Source: CBDDFN01 sp965227065
GTDB taxonomy: Bacteria > Pseudomonadota > Alphaproteobacteria > SPJN01
Length of the DNA: 18,615 nucleotides
Assembly (NCBI GenBank): GCA_965227065.1
Contig: CBDDFN010000005.1
Span: 1-18,615 of the forward strand
Direction: 5' to 3'
Below, piece after piece: positions 6,324-14,166 of this stretch (position 1 is the stretch's first letter; each line of letters opens with the position of its first letter). The position numbers and the translations under genes are program-made. Below the pieces are notes generated by a model that was not told the DNA's origin, did no database searches, and saw nothing but the letters and a program-made list of their open reading frames with translations.

Positions 6324-7322
6324 TTAACGCGCGGCTTTCAGCGCGCCGCGGTCGATCTGGGACAGGTTCTCAAAAACCAGATTGAAGTCCCGCGCGAGCC
6401 GCTCCAGCCCCGAATTGGGGGCCAGCGTCTCTTCATTCATATAGATGCCGCGATTGATCTCGATCTGGAGGGTGTGGACCCCGCGATTGGGCGCGCCGTA
6501 ATGATCGGTGATAAACCCGCCGGCATAAGGCGCGTTGCGGCGGACAATATAGCCTGACTGAATGAAGGCCTTTTCAACGGCGCGGATCACGCCCCGGCGG
6601 CACGACCGGCCATAGCGGTCCCCCAGCACGATTTCGGGCGGCGGGCCGCCATCTTCAAGCATGCGCAGGCTGGCAATCGAGGGCATGGAATGGCAGTCGA
6701 GCACAATCGCAAAGCCGAATTTGGCGCGTGTTTCGTCGATCAATTCGATCAGGGCGCGGTGATAAGGCCGGTAGAAATTATCAATCCGCCATTCGGCTTC
6801 TTCAAAGCTGAGCCGCTCGCGATAGATCGGCTGGCCGTCAGCCACGATACGGGCAATCGAGCCCAGCCCGCCGCGCACCCGCGGGCTCATCGCCTTGACG
6901 TAAGACGGCAGCGGGCCATCAAACATGTCGGGGTCAAGCTCATAGGCTTCGCGGTTGGGATCAAGAAAGGCGCGCGGGAAACGGGCGGCCAGTACCGGCG
7001 CGCCATGCGCAGGTGCCGAATGGATCATCTGATCGACATAGCAGTCTTCAGAGCGCCGCAAGGTCGCGCCATCAAGGCTGGACGCCTCAACAAAGGCGCG
7101 GGGGTAAACGCTGCCCGAATGGGGGGAGCTGACAATCACCGGCAAGGTCTGGCGCAGCGGGCGGATCAGCTCAATCGGCCGTTCGGCCAGCGCGGCGAGT
7201 TCGGGGTCATCATGACGGGTATCGTGCGGGCGGGCCGAATGGGCTTTAGGCGCGGTGTGAACCGTGCTGGCCGCCTCCGGCTCGGCTGGCGGTGCTGAGT
7301 AGAGTTGTGCGCCGTCATCCAC
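6324..7322 (-). CDS. N-formylglutamate amidohydrolase family protein
   Basis: A zinc-dependent amidohydrolase of the FGase family (HutG-like, COG3741 type). Such enzymes release formate from N-formylglutamate at the end of a histidine degradation route, but many members have unknown substrates. Family motifs are SSPHSG (residues 65-70 from this start), the DCHSMP metal site (209-214), RRNAPYAGGFITDHYG and LQIEINRGIYM near the C-terminus. I chose the GTG at 7322, which has an excellent AAGGAG ribosome binding site 8 bases upstream and gives 332 residues. An in-frame ATG at 7430 would add 36 residues, with only a weak site, and make the protein unusually long. Residues up to about 50 look disordered (rich in Ala, Pro, His). 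No other hut genes are visible, so a role in histidine breakdown is not proven. Confidence 0.85.
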   Translation of the reverse strand: MDDGAQLYSAPPAEPEAASTVHTAPKAHSARPHDTRHDDPELAALAERPIELIRPLRQTLPVIVSSPHSGSVYPRAFVEASSLDGATLRRSEDCYVDQMIHSAPAHGAPVLAARFPRAFLDPNREAYELDPDMFDGPLPSYVKAMSPRVRGGLGSIARIVADGQPIYRERLSFEEAEWRIDNFYRPYHRALIELIDETRAKFGFAIVLDCHSMPSIASLRMLEDGGPPPEIVLGDRYGRSCRRGVIRAVEKAFIQSGYIVRRNAPYAGGFITDHYGAPNRGVHTLQIEINRGIYMNEETLAPNSGLERLARDFNLVFENLSQIDRGALKAAR

Positions 7323-7566
7323 CGCGTCGTCTCCTTCATCCCGAATGGGCCCGAACCGGGAGGTCCGGGCCAAACCCCAATAGAGTGCCACGGGCTGACC
7401 CAAGAGGCCAGAGCGGGCCGACATCCCCATGTCTCACAATCACGCTAGCATAACAGACTTGCAAAAACCGACCGGGATCGTCCCCAGCTTGGCGTCAATT
7501 TGCACCCGATGCGGCGCTATGGCACGCGCAAGGGGCTGATATTGCTCCAAAAATGGCTGGGAATGG

Positions 7567-8748
7567 CTATCCGGTGAGGGTTTCGAAGCCTTTCCGGTGT
7601 AGCCAGTCGACACATTCGCCCACCGCCTGGGCGACCAGATCGGGCTGCATGGCGTAATAATGTGTCGCGCCTTTGATCTCGACGAATTCCTTGTCGTCAT
7701 GGGTGATGGCATCGAACAGCCGGGCCGCGTGGCTTGGCGTGCAGGCATCATCGGCGGAATTCTGGATAACCAGAACCGGACAGCTGATCTTGGCGGCATT
7801 GCCGGTGCCATTGGCATTGGTCTCATCATAGGACCATTGCGACAGCCACGAGCGCAGCGTGGTGAACCGCGCCAGTCCGACAGGCGAGTTGTTCACCACT
7901 TGCGGATCACCCAGATAACACCAGCCCGGCGCCTTGCGGTCATTGGGATCAATGGTGGGATCAAGCCACAGCGGCGCGGCCATGGTGCCATGGACCACAA
8001 AGCCGAATTCTTCATTGTCGAGACCGCGCTTTTTGAAGCCGGCCAGCTTGTCCTTGGCAAATTGGGTGATGCGCCGGTTACGCGCAATTTGCGCCTCGGC
8101 GTAGCGCGCCTGATACGCTTCTGAATAAGGCGGCTGGTTGGGGTTGTCGGGATTGTAGAGGTCAAGCTCGACATCCCGCCTGGAGGGATCGGCCTCATCC
8201 ACAATGGACGCATCCATCCATTCGGTCAGGGTCACCGCACGGCTGACATGGGCGGCCAGCAGCATGATGCCGTCGGCGGGCTCCAGCCCCGCCTTGGTCA
8301 GATCGGGCGGATCACCGGCCGGGGTTGCCGTCACTGTCGGGTTTTCGGCCTGGTCCTGATAGAACAGCGAAAGCGAGCCGCCACCCGACCAGCCACCCAG
8401 AATGATCTTCTCGTAGCCAAAGCGGGTCTTGAGGTCCTTGATCGCCGCGCCGAGGTCCAGAACGCATTTTTCCATGGTGAGCGCGGTGTCATTGCCGCGA
8501 AAGCGCGTGTTGCAATAAGCGACATGCAGCCCCGCTTCGGCCAGCGCGCCGCAAATGGGCAGGAAGGCGCCACCGCCGATCGGGTGGGAAAAAACCACCA
8601 CGGTTTTCGAAGCCCGGTCCTTGGGCCGGATCAACTGACTTTCAAGCACCACAAAGCCGGCTTCGCCGCCATAAGTGTCTTTAAAGCCCTGCTGTTCTTG
8701 AAAGATGGTGATGGTGGGATGGCGGGTATATTTGCGCTTCTCGCTCAT
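7567..8748 (-). CDS. Alpha/beta hydrolase coupled to a homogentisate-dioxygenase-like gene
   Basis: A 393-residue alpha/beta-hydrolase. The probable oxyanion segment is FSHPIGGG (53-60), the nucleophile elbow is GGWSGGG with S121, the acid is D333 or D334 in NSADDACTP, and the base is H363 in KGATHYY. A long insertion between the elbow and the acid (about 140-315) probably forms a lid. The start ATG overlaps the stop of the upstream dioxygenase-like gene by four bases (ATGA), so the two are translationally coupled and probably act in one pathway. The likely reaction is hydrolysis of a C-C or ester bond in a ring-cleavage or related product; that is inferred from context only. It is not a recognised named family to me. 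Confidence 0.8.
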   Translation of the reverse strand: MSEKRKYTRHPTITIFQEQQGFKDTYGGEAGFVVLESQLIRPKDRASKTVVVFSHPIGGGAFLPICGALAEAGLHVAYCNTRFRGNDTALTMEKCVLDLGAAIKDLKTRFGYEKIILGGWSGGGSLSLFYQDQAENPTVTATPAGDPPDLTKAGLEPADGIMLLAAHVSRAVTLTEWMDASIVDEADPSRRDVELDLYNPDNPNQPPYSEAYQARYAEAQIARNRRITQFAKDKLAGFKKRGLDNEEFGFVVHGTMAAPLWLDPTIDPNDRKAPGWCYLGDPQVVNNSPVGLARFTTLRSWLSQWSYDETNANGTGNAAKISCPVLVIQNSADDACTPSHAARLFDAITHDDKEFVEIKGATHYYAMQPDLVAQAVGECVDWLHRKGFETLTG

Positions 8749-9857
8749 TGCCCCTGCTCCTTATCGAAGGCGAGGACGCAAGGGGCGGGCTGAAGCGGCT
8801 TTGCCGTGTCCCAGGCAATGATTTCCCAGTTCACCCGGTCAATCGCCTCATGCTGGGCGCGTGAAAACTCCCGCGCAATGTGCGGCGCGCCATGGTGGAT
8901 GCCTTGCGGGGAATGGCTGATCTGGCCCTTGGGCAGCGGCACGCCGAGAAAATCGCCGCCATGGAACAGGGCGATTTCGTCATAATCGATATTGCGGTGA
9001 TAGCACGGCACGCGTTCAGCGCCCTTTTTGCCTTCGGCGGGGCGGGGCAGGAAGTGGCACATCATAACCCCATCGGCGATCAGGAACTGATGGACGGTCG
9101 GTGGCAGATGCACCGTGTCCGACAAGATCACATTCCAGTCGCGCAGATTGAAGCGGAAGGGAAACAGATCACCTTTCCAGCCTTCGACATCACAGGGATT
9201 AAACGGATAGAACAACGAGGAATAGCTTTCACCTTCCTCGCCATGTTTGACGAGGACTTCATACTCCCTGCCTTCTTCGCTTTCGAGCACTTGAGGCTCC
9301 GGCACGTAGAGCAAGGTGGGATCAAGCGGGGCGTGCCGGCCCATCATGCTGAAATCGGGGATGGTCAGCTCACCCCTGGTTTCCATGATCATGGCGGTGA
9401 AATCACCATGGGGCAGAATGCGGTAGGTGGTGGCTTTGGGCAGAACAATATAGTCACCGGTTTCAAACGGAATGGGCCCGAACTCGGTTTCGCACAAACC
9501 TTTGCCCTCATGGATGAACCAGGCCTCATCGCCGGTGACATTGCGCCGGTAAAACGGCATCGCGTCCGTACGCCTGGACAGATAAATTGCACAGTCGGAA
9601 TTAAAGAACAGTTTCAGCGGCTCACCGCGCATATCGGTGGCATCGGCGGGGGTCAATTCACCCGATGGAAACTCCCGCAAGCGTAGCGTGCCGGCGGCGC
9701 GATACTGGGTTGGTTCGTTGCGGCGGTAGAGTTGGGCTTGACGGCCATAAAAGCCCTGACGGCCAAACTCATCGTCTTTCAAGCCCTCAGGCAGGTCGAC
9801 ATGGGCCTGCCGGGCGGTACGGCCTTTGTTGAAGTGCACAAAGCTCTTCATGCTCAT
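8745..9857 (-). CDS. Homogentisate 1,2-dioxygenase-like protein (cupin fold)
   Basis: A 370-residue protein with the fold signature of the homogentisate dioxygenase family. The N-terminus (MKSFVHFNKGRTARQAHVDLPEG region), the FGPIPFETGDYIVLPKATTY cupin strand (126-145) and the CYHRNIDYDEIALFHGG block (285-301) are typical. Candidate iron ligands are H287, E294 and H321 or H322 in QGIHHGAP. True HmgA enzymes are about 430-450 residues, and their His-to-Glu spacing in YHRNxxxE is one residue shorter. So this is a divergent relative, and tyrosine-pathway function should not be assumed. No maleylacetoacetate isomerase or fumarylacetoacetase gene is nearby. It is first gene of a two-gene leftward operon, with a candidate promoter at 9892-9919. 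Confidence 0.8.
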   Translation of the reverse strand: MSMKSFVHFNKGRTARQAHVDLPEGLKDDEFGRQGFYGRQAQLYRRNEPTQYRAAGTLRLREFPSGELTPADATDMRGEPLKLFFNSDCAIYLSRRTDAMPFYRRNVTGDEAWFIHEGKGLCETEFGPIPFETGDYIVLPKATTYRILPHGDFTAMIMETRGELTIPDFSMMGRHAPLDPTLLYVPEPQVLESEEGREYEVLVKHGEEGESYSSLFYPFNPCDVEGWKGDLFPFRFNLRDWNVILSDTVHLPPTVHQFLIADGVMMCHFLPRPAEGKKGAERVPCYHRNIDYDEIALFHGGDFLGVPLPKGQISHSPQGIHHGAPHIAREFSRAQHEAIDRVNWEIIAWDTAKPLQPAPCVLAFDKEQGQ

Positions 9858-9891
9858 TGCATATTCCAGTGTGAAAAATTGCGATGGGGGA

Positions 9892-9919
9892 AGAGTAGCG
9901 CGCGGCGTGGGGGATGCAA
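9892..9919 (-). promoter_or_regulatory. Candidate promoter of the dioxygenase-like/hydrolase operon
   Basis: On the reverse strand TTGCAT (9919-9914) and TACTCT (9897-9892) are separated by 16 bp, a plausible -35/-10 pair. It would start transcription roughly 30 bases before the dioxygenase-like ATG at 9857. Confidence 0.4.
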
Positions 9920-9937
9920 GCCAAGGCGGTTATGTCG

Positions 9938-9963
9938 CGTGAACTGACGCGGTGCGTTTCACG
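9938..9963. promoter_or_regulatory. Inverted repeat in the divergent dioxygenase/phosphoesterase intergenic region
   Basis: CGTGAA (9938-9943) and TTCACG (9958-9963) form a 6-bp inverted repeat with a 14-base spacer, within 143 bp that must hold two divergent promoters. Its position upstream of the candidate leftward promoter would suit a regulator binding site. The evidence is only the dyad and its place. Confidence 0.25.
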
Positions 9964-10000
9964 TTTCATGATAGGATTTACATCGATAAAGTGAGGAACC

Positions 10001-10771
10001 ATGGTTCTGGCCCGTCTATTTACCCGGCGCGATACCGACGCCGCCCCGCTGCAGCGCTCTGTGCCTGCGGATATGCGGGTTTATGCCATCGGCGATGTGC
10101 ACGGACGGCTTGATCTGCTGGAACGGTTGATGATCCGCATCAAGCTGGATGCCAAATCAGCCCAGGTCAGCCGCAAAGTTCTGGTGTTTCTTGGCGATTA
10201 TATTGACCGGGGTTTTCAGTCCCGCGAAGTGCTGGACTACCTGATCAGCCACAATTTTGAAGGTTTTGAAACCCACTTCCTGCTTGGCAACCACGAACAA
10301 TGGATGCTGCAATTTCTGAACAATGTCGAGATCGGTCCCAACTGGATCGCCTATGGCGGCGAAGCGACATTGCACTCCTATGGTGTGCGAATGGAGCCTT
10401 TGGCCCCCCAGGCTGAAGAGCTGCCAATTGCCCAGCGCAATTTACGCGCGGCGGTGCCACGCGAGCATATTGAGTTTATGCGCAATCTGACACTGACCCA
10501 TCGGGAGGGCGACTATCTGTTCGTCCATGCCGGGATCCGGCCGGGCCTGCCGCTGGAGTTGCAAAAGGAAACCGACCTGATCTGGATCCGGGAGCAGTTT
10601 TTGAGAGACACGCGCGATCATGGATTTGTTGTGGTGCATGGCCATACCGTGACCTCCACACCCGATGTGCACGCCAACCGGATCGGCATCGACACCGGCG
10701 CGTTTGCCAGCGGCATCCTGACGGCGCTGGTACTTGAAGGGTCCGAGCAGCGTTTTATTCAGACCGACTAG
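10001..10771 (+). CDS. PPP-type metallophosphoesterase (serine/threonine protein phosphatase-like)
   Basis: A 256-residue calcineurin-like phosphoesterase with the complete dinuclear metal site: GDVHG (31-35), GDYIDRG (65-71), GNHE (96-99), HAG (176-178) and HGHT (213-216). The order and spacing match the bacterial PrpA/ApaH-like branch of the PPP family, so it may dephosphorylate phosphoproteins or cleave dinucleoside polyphosphates. The sequence does not decide between these. The ATG at 10001 has a GTGAGGA ribosome binding site. It is divergent from the dioxygenase-like operon. Its stop codon overlaps by four bases the stop of the convergent ROK regulator, so the two mRNAs are complementary at their 3' ends. 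Confidence 0.92.
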   Translation: MVLARLFTRRDTDAAPLQRSVPADMRVYAIGDVHGRLDLLERLMIRIKLDAKSAQVSRKVLVFLGDYIDRGFQSREVLDYLISHNFEGFETHFLLGNHEQWMLQFLNNVEIGPNWIAYGGEATLHSYGVRMEPLAPQAEELPIAQRNLRAAVPREHIEFMRNLTLTHREGDYLFVHAGIRPGLPLELQKETDLIWIREQFLRDTRDHGFVVVHGHTVTSTPDVHANRIGIDTGAFASGILTALVLEGSEQRFIQTD

Positions 10772-12006
10772 ACCGAGGCCCGGTCAAACAGATGTTCAAG
10801 ACTTGTGCTTTGGCCTTGCAGACCGGCCAACACCGCGCCGCGCACCCAGCCTTCGGTGCCCAGTTTTGAAAAGCGGATGCTGATCCCCTCACGCAGGGAT
10901 GGCGACACAAAGGCCTGGACCTGTTCGATGAAGCTGTCCTGAAAACTTTGCGGCACGACGCTCATACCGCCTGACATGATGATCATGTCGGGGTCGAACA
11001 GATTGGCCAGCCACGCGACGCCGTGGGCCATGTAATAGCCGCCCTGGCCGATCACTTGCGCGGCTTGGCTGTCGCTTTCGCGCGCGGCATCGATCTGATC
11101 CCAAACCGATTTGTCATCGCGGCTCAGCCGCGGGAACGCATCCGCGAGCGTGTCAAACAGATGCGGGCTCAAAATAATATCGGCCAGCCGCGCATCGCCC
11201 TCGCTGCGCACATCGAATTTATCGACGGTGGGGTTGCCGGGCACCAGACAATCGCCCAGGGCACCGGCCAGTCCGTGCGCGCCATTGACGATACGGCCAT
11301 TGAGGATGATGGCGGCCGACATTTTGGCGCCGACATCGATCACAATGACATTGCGGTGCTTGCGGGCGAGCCCTTCGACATATTCAGCCACCGCGCCGGC
11401 CCGGCCCGCTTCGATCACTTGAACCGGAGTGTCAAGGGCGCGGGACAGGGTTTCGGCCAGCGGAGCCTCATCCCAGTCAAAGCGCAAGATTTCCTGGATA
11501 TTGCCCGTTTCGGGATCGACGCTGCCTTGAATGGCAACACCGACCGCGTTGAGCGCGGTGAGCGCGACATCATGTTGGGCAAACAGTGAGGTGATCGCTT
11601 GCACCAATCCGCTTGTCACCGTCTCGAACGTTCCATCTTCAAAATCAGAAACTGTCCGGCGGGCCTTTTCACGGCCCAGCGCATCGGCGAGCACAATGAT
11701 GGTGTCGGTGCGTCCCAGCCGGATGCCGACCGAGAAGCTGGAATCGGGAATGAATTCGAGAATGACGGGCGGGCGGCCCCGGCCCTGGCCTTCGCGCGCC
11801 AGCTTTTGTTCACGCACCAGCCCATCATCCACCAGTCCGGCGGTGATCGAGGCAATGGCGGGCAATGTCAGCGATGTTGCTTCGGACAGCTCAGCCCGGG
11901 TCAGCTTGCCCTTTTCACGCAGCAAGTCGAGCACCAGCCGCTCATTCTGAGTGCGGATCGTTTCGGGTCGAGAGGCCCTGTTTCTTAAGCGCGCTTGTTC
12001 TGGCAT
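10768..12006 (-). CDS. ROK-family transcriptional regulator
   Basis: A 412-residue NagC/Mlc-like repressor. Residues about 15-85 form a MarR-like winged helix (TQNERLVLDLLREKGKLTRA, then SLTLPAIASITAGLVDDGLV). Residues 90-400 are a sugar-kinase-type ROK domain. The domain is degenerate: the DNDANA-type segment with the catalytic Asp reads IEAGRAGAVAEY (199-209). The CxCGxxGCxE zinc motif is absent, replaced by a GDCLVPGNPTVDKFDV stretch. It therefore probably senses a ligand without phosphorylating it, and the ligand may not be a sugar. An ATG at 12006 follows a GAGGGA sequence at rather long distance (11 bases). It is divergent from the RutE-like gene across 155 bp, so regulation of that gene group is possible. 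Confidence 0.88.
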   Translation of the reverse strand: MPEQARLRNRASRPETIRTQNERLVLDLLREKGKLTRAELSEATSLTLPAIASITAGLVDDGLVREQKLAREGQGRGRPPVILEFIPDSSFSVGIRLGRTDTIIVLADALGREKARRTVSDFEDGTFETVTSGLVQAITSLFAQHDVALTALNAVGVAIQGSVDPETGNIQEILRFDWDEAPLAETLSRALDTPVQVIEAGRAGAVAEYVEGLARKHRNVIVIDVGAKMSAAIILNGRIVNGAHGLAGALGDCLVPGNPTVDKFDVRSEGDARLADIILSPHLFDTLADAFPRLSRDDKSVWDQIDAARESDSQAAQVIGQGGYYMAHGVAWLANLFDPDMIIMSGGMSVVPQSFQDSFIEQVQAFVSPSLREGISIRFSKLGTEGWVRGAVLAGLQGQSTSLEHLFDRASV

Positions 12007-12161
12007 TTTTTATCGTATCCCTCATCGAATGACGGTTTTTAGGCAAACTGGTGCAAGGTGACAAGCGTGCCGTGTCCCGGCCTTGACTTTTTGGCGCACT
12101 GGAAAGCGTGCGGCGGGCGCGATACGCTCCGCCATCTGCTATTGCCTGAGGGGGAAGAGGC

Positions 12162-12755
12162 ATGACACGACAGTCTTTGAGCGATGATGCGCTCGACCAG
12201 ATTTTTCGCGAAGCACGCACGCATAACGGGTTTACCGACCAGCCTGTGTCCGATGCGATGCTTGAAGAGATTTATGATCTCTACAAATGGGGCGCAACCA
12301 GCGCCAATTGTTCGCCGGCGCGCATTTTGTTCTTGCGGACGGTTGAGGCGAAGGAGCGGCTGTTGCCCCATTTGATGGAAGGCAACCGGGCCAAGACGCT
12401 GGAAGCGCCGGTGACCGCCATTATCGGTTTCGACACGCTGTTTTATGAAAATCTGCCCCGTCTGTTTCATGATCCCACCGCGCGCGACTGGTTTGCCGGC
12501 GAAGAAAAGACCGGCAATGTGACGGCGTTCCGCAACTCAACGTTGCAAGGGGCTTATTTCATGATTGCCGCTCGTGCGCTGGGGCTGGATTGCGGCCCCA
12601 TGTCGGGCTTCGACAATGCGGCGGTGGATGCCGAGTTCTGGCCCGGTGGGCAGATCAAGTCGAATTTTATCTGCAATATCGGCTATGGCGATCCCTCCAA
12701 GCTGTTTGACCGCCACGCCCGGCTTGCCTTCGAAGAAGCCTGCACGCTGCTCTAG
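12162..12755 (+). CDS. rutE: Nitroreductase family protein, malonic semialdehyde reductase RutE-like
   Basis: A 197-residue FMN-dependent oxidoreductase with close overall similarity to E. coli RutE as I remember it: ARTHNGF (18-24), YKWGATSANCSPARI (41-55), EAPVTAIIGFDTLFYENLP, MSGFDNAAVD, INIGYGD-like NIGYGDPSKL and a C-terminal FEEACTLL. RutE reduces malonic semialdehyde to 3-hydroxypropionate in pyrimidine-ring breakdown. None of rutA-D or rutF is visible here, so the natural substrate could be a different aldehyde or enone. The ATG at 12162 has a GAGG-rich ribosome binding site. It is followed 11 bp later by an MFS transporter whose ribosome binding site overlaps this gene's stop codon, so the two form an operon. 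Upstream and divergent is a ROK regulator. Confidence 0.88.
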   Translation: MTRQSLSDDALDQIFREARTHNGFTDQPVSDAMLEEIYDLYKWGATSANCSPARILFLRTVEAKERLLPHLMEGNRAKTLEAPVTAIIGFDTLFYENLPRLFHDPTARDWFAGEEKTGNVTAFRNSTLQGAYFMIAARALGLDCGPMSGFDNAAVDAEFWPGGQIKSNFICNIGYGDPSKLFDRHARLAFEEACTLL

Positions 12756-12766
12756 GAGCATTCCAA

Positions 12767-14086
12767 ATGCGCATTCCCTTTTTCGGACCGCCGGAGCAAC
12801 TCACCAAAGAAGAAAGCCAGGTGCTGGTCCTGATCGGGCTTGCCTTCATGCTGATCGCTTACGATCACGGGCTCTATTCCCTTGCGCTGAAACAGATTCA
12901 GGCCGATTTGGTGTGGGCTGACGGGGATGTTGGCAAGGCATTAGGCATCATCCGGCTTGGGGCCTTGCCCGGCATTTTGCTGGCGGCCATGGCTGACAAG
13001 GTGGGCCGGCGCAAACTGCTGATGGCGACCCTGGTCTGCACCGGAATTTTCACTGGTCTGACCGCCTTTGCGCAGACACCGGCGCAATATGTGGCACTGC
13101 AAACCGCCGCCAAGACCTTTGCCTTCACCGAAGAGGCGCTGTCGATTGTGGTGGTGGCTGAAACCATGCGGGCGAGTATGCGCGGATGGGCCCTGGCCAT
13201 TCTGGGGGTGTTCAACGGGCTGGGGAACGGGCTGGCATCCATCCTGTTCGGCTTTATCGACCATATCGGCATCACGCCGGACTTTGGCGGCTGGCGGACC
13301 ATGTATCTGGCAGGGACCGCGCCTTTGTTCATTCTGGCCTGGTTGCGCCGGGTTCTGCCCGAAACCGACCGCTTCAAGGATCATAAGAAATCCCGCAATG
13401 CCGATGAAGCGAGCGGATTGCTCGGCGGCTTTACGCCTGTCAAACGGCTGGTGTCAGATTATCCGGGGCGGACGGCGGCCTTGTTCGTTGCCATTACACC
13501 CTTTGGCTTCTGCATTGTTCCCGCAACCTTGCTGATGTCGAAACATATGCAGGAAGGCCATGGCTTTGATCCCGGCCTCGTCTCGGTCATCTATATTGCC
13601 GGCGGTGCGGTGGCCATGATCGGTAATTTGCTGGTCGGCCGGATTTCCGACCGGGTGGGACGCAAACGGGCCATCGCCACGACCTTGATGATTTGTGCCG
13701 GCGGCTTTGCGCTGCTGTACGGCACGACGCCGGGGCCGATTATCGCAGTGGCCTGGATGTTTGCCATTTTCGGCTATTTCGCCACCGAAGTGATGTTCAA
13801 TTCGCTCGGCTCTGAGCTGTTTCCGACGTCTTATCGGTCAACCGCCTCATCCTTCCGGGTGATCACCTATGCGGTGACCGGAACGGCGGGCCTGTTCATG
13901 CAAGATGTCCTCTACGACATATTTGGCGGCGACTATGCCATGGCGATTGTTGCGCTGATGGCGGTTGTTCCCATCGGTGCGATTGTGGTCATGGTCTTCC
14001 TGCCCGAGCCTGCGAGCAAGGAACTTGAAGACGTGTCACCCGAAGTCTCGGCCAAGGCGATCATTGAGGAAAAAGGTCTGACATGA
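12767..14086 (+). CDS. MFS transporter (metabolite:H+ symporter type)
   Basis: A 439-residue major facilitator with about 12 transmembrane helices in two halves. Motif A is ADKVGRRK (76-83) in the first half and GRISDRVGRKRA (291-302) in the second. LPETDRF (197-203) begins the central loop. These features suit the sugar/aromatic-acid/metabolite-H+ symporter group. The PTSYRSTASSFRVITYAVTG segment before helix 11 is typical of that group. It sits in the inner membrane and probably imports an organic acid or similar substrate for the enzymes next to it. The TAGGAG ribosome binding site overlaps the stop of the RutE-like gene, so the two are cotranscribed. The next gene follows after 80 bp containing its own promoter-like dyad. 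Confidence 0.9.
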   Translation: MRIPFFGPPEQLTKEESQVLVLIGLAFMLIAYDHGLYSLALKQIQADLVWADGDVGKALGIIRLGALPGILLAAMADKVGRRKLLMATLVCTGIFTGLTAFAQTPAQYVALQTAAKTFAFTEEALSIVVVAETMRASMRGWALAILGVFNGLGNGLASILFGFIDHIGITPDFGGWRTMYLAGTAPLFILAWLRRVLPETDRFKDHKKSRNADEASGLLGGFTPVKRLVSDYPGRTAALFVAITPFGFCIVPATLLMSKHMQEGHGFDPGLVSVIYIAGGAVAMIGNLLVGRISDRVGRKRAIATTLMICAGGFALLYGTTPGPIIAVAWMFAIFGYFATEVMFNSLGSELFPTSYRSTASSFRVITYAVTGTAGLFMQDVLYDIFGGDYAMAIVALMAVVPIGAIVVMVFLPEPASKELEDVSPEVSAKAIIEEKGLT

Positions 14087-14102
14087 TCTCACACTCCTTT
14101 TG

Positions 14103-14151
14103 TTGACAATTTGTCAGGGACTTCTAGAGTCCCTGCCAACACAATTGTCAA
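14103..14151 (+). promoter_or_regulatory. Promoter and nested operator-like dyad before the acyl-CoA dehydrogenase pair
   Basis: TTGACA (14103-14108), a 16-bp spacer and TAGAGT (14125-14130) make a good candidate promoter. It is embedded in a dyad of 49 bp. The outer arms are TTGACAAT (14103-14110) and ATTGTCAA (14144-14151). The inner arms are CAGGGACT (14115-14122) and AGTCCCTG (14128-14135). A further small palindrome TGACAATTTGTCA (14104-14116) and TTGTTGACAA (14100-14109, TTGT-N2-ACAA form) resemble GntR/TetR-class operators. No T tract follows, so it is not a simple terminator of the MFS gene. Confidence 0.6.
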
Positions 14152-14166
14152 TGAAGGGGGAGGCGC

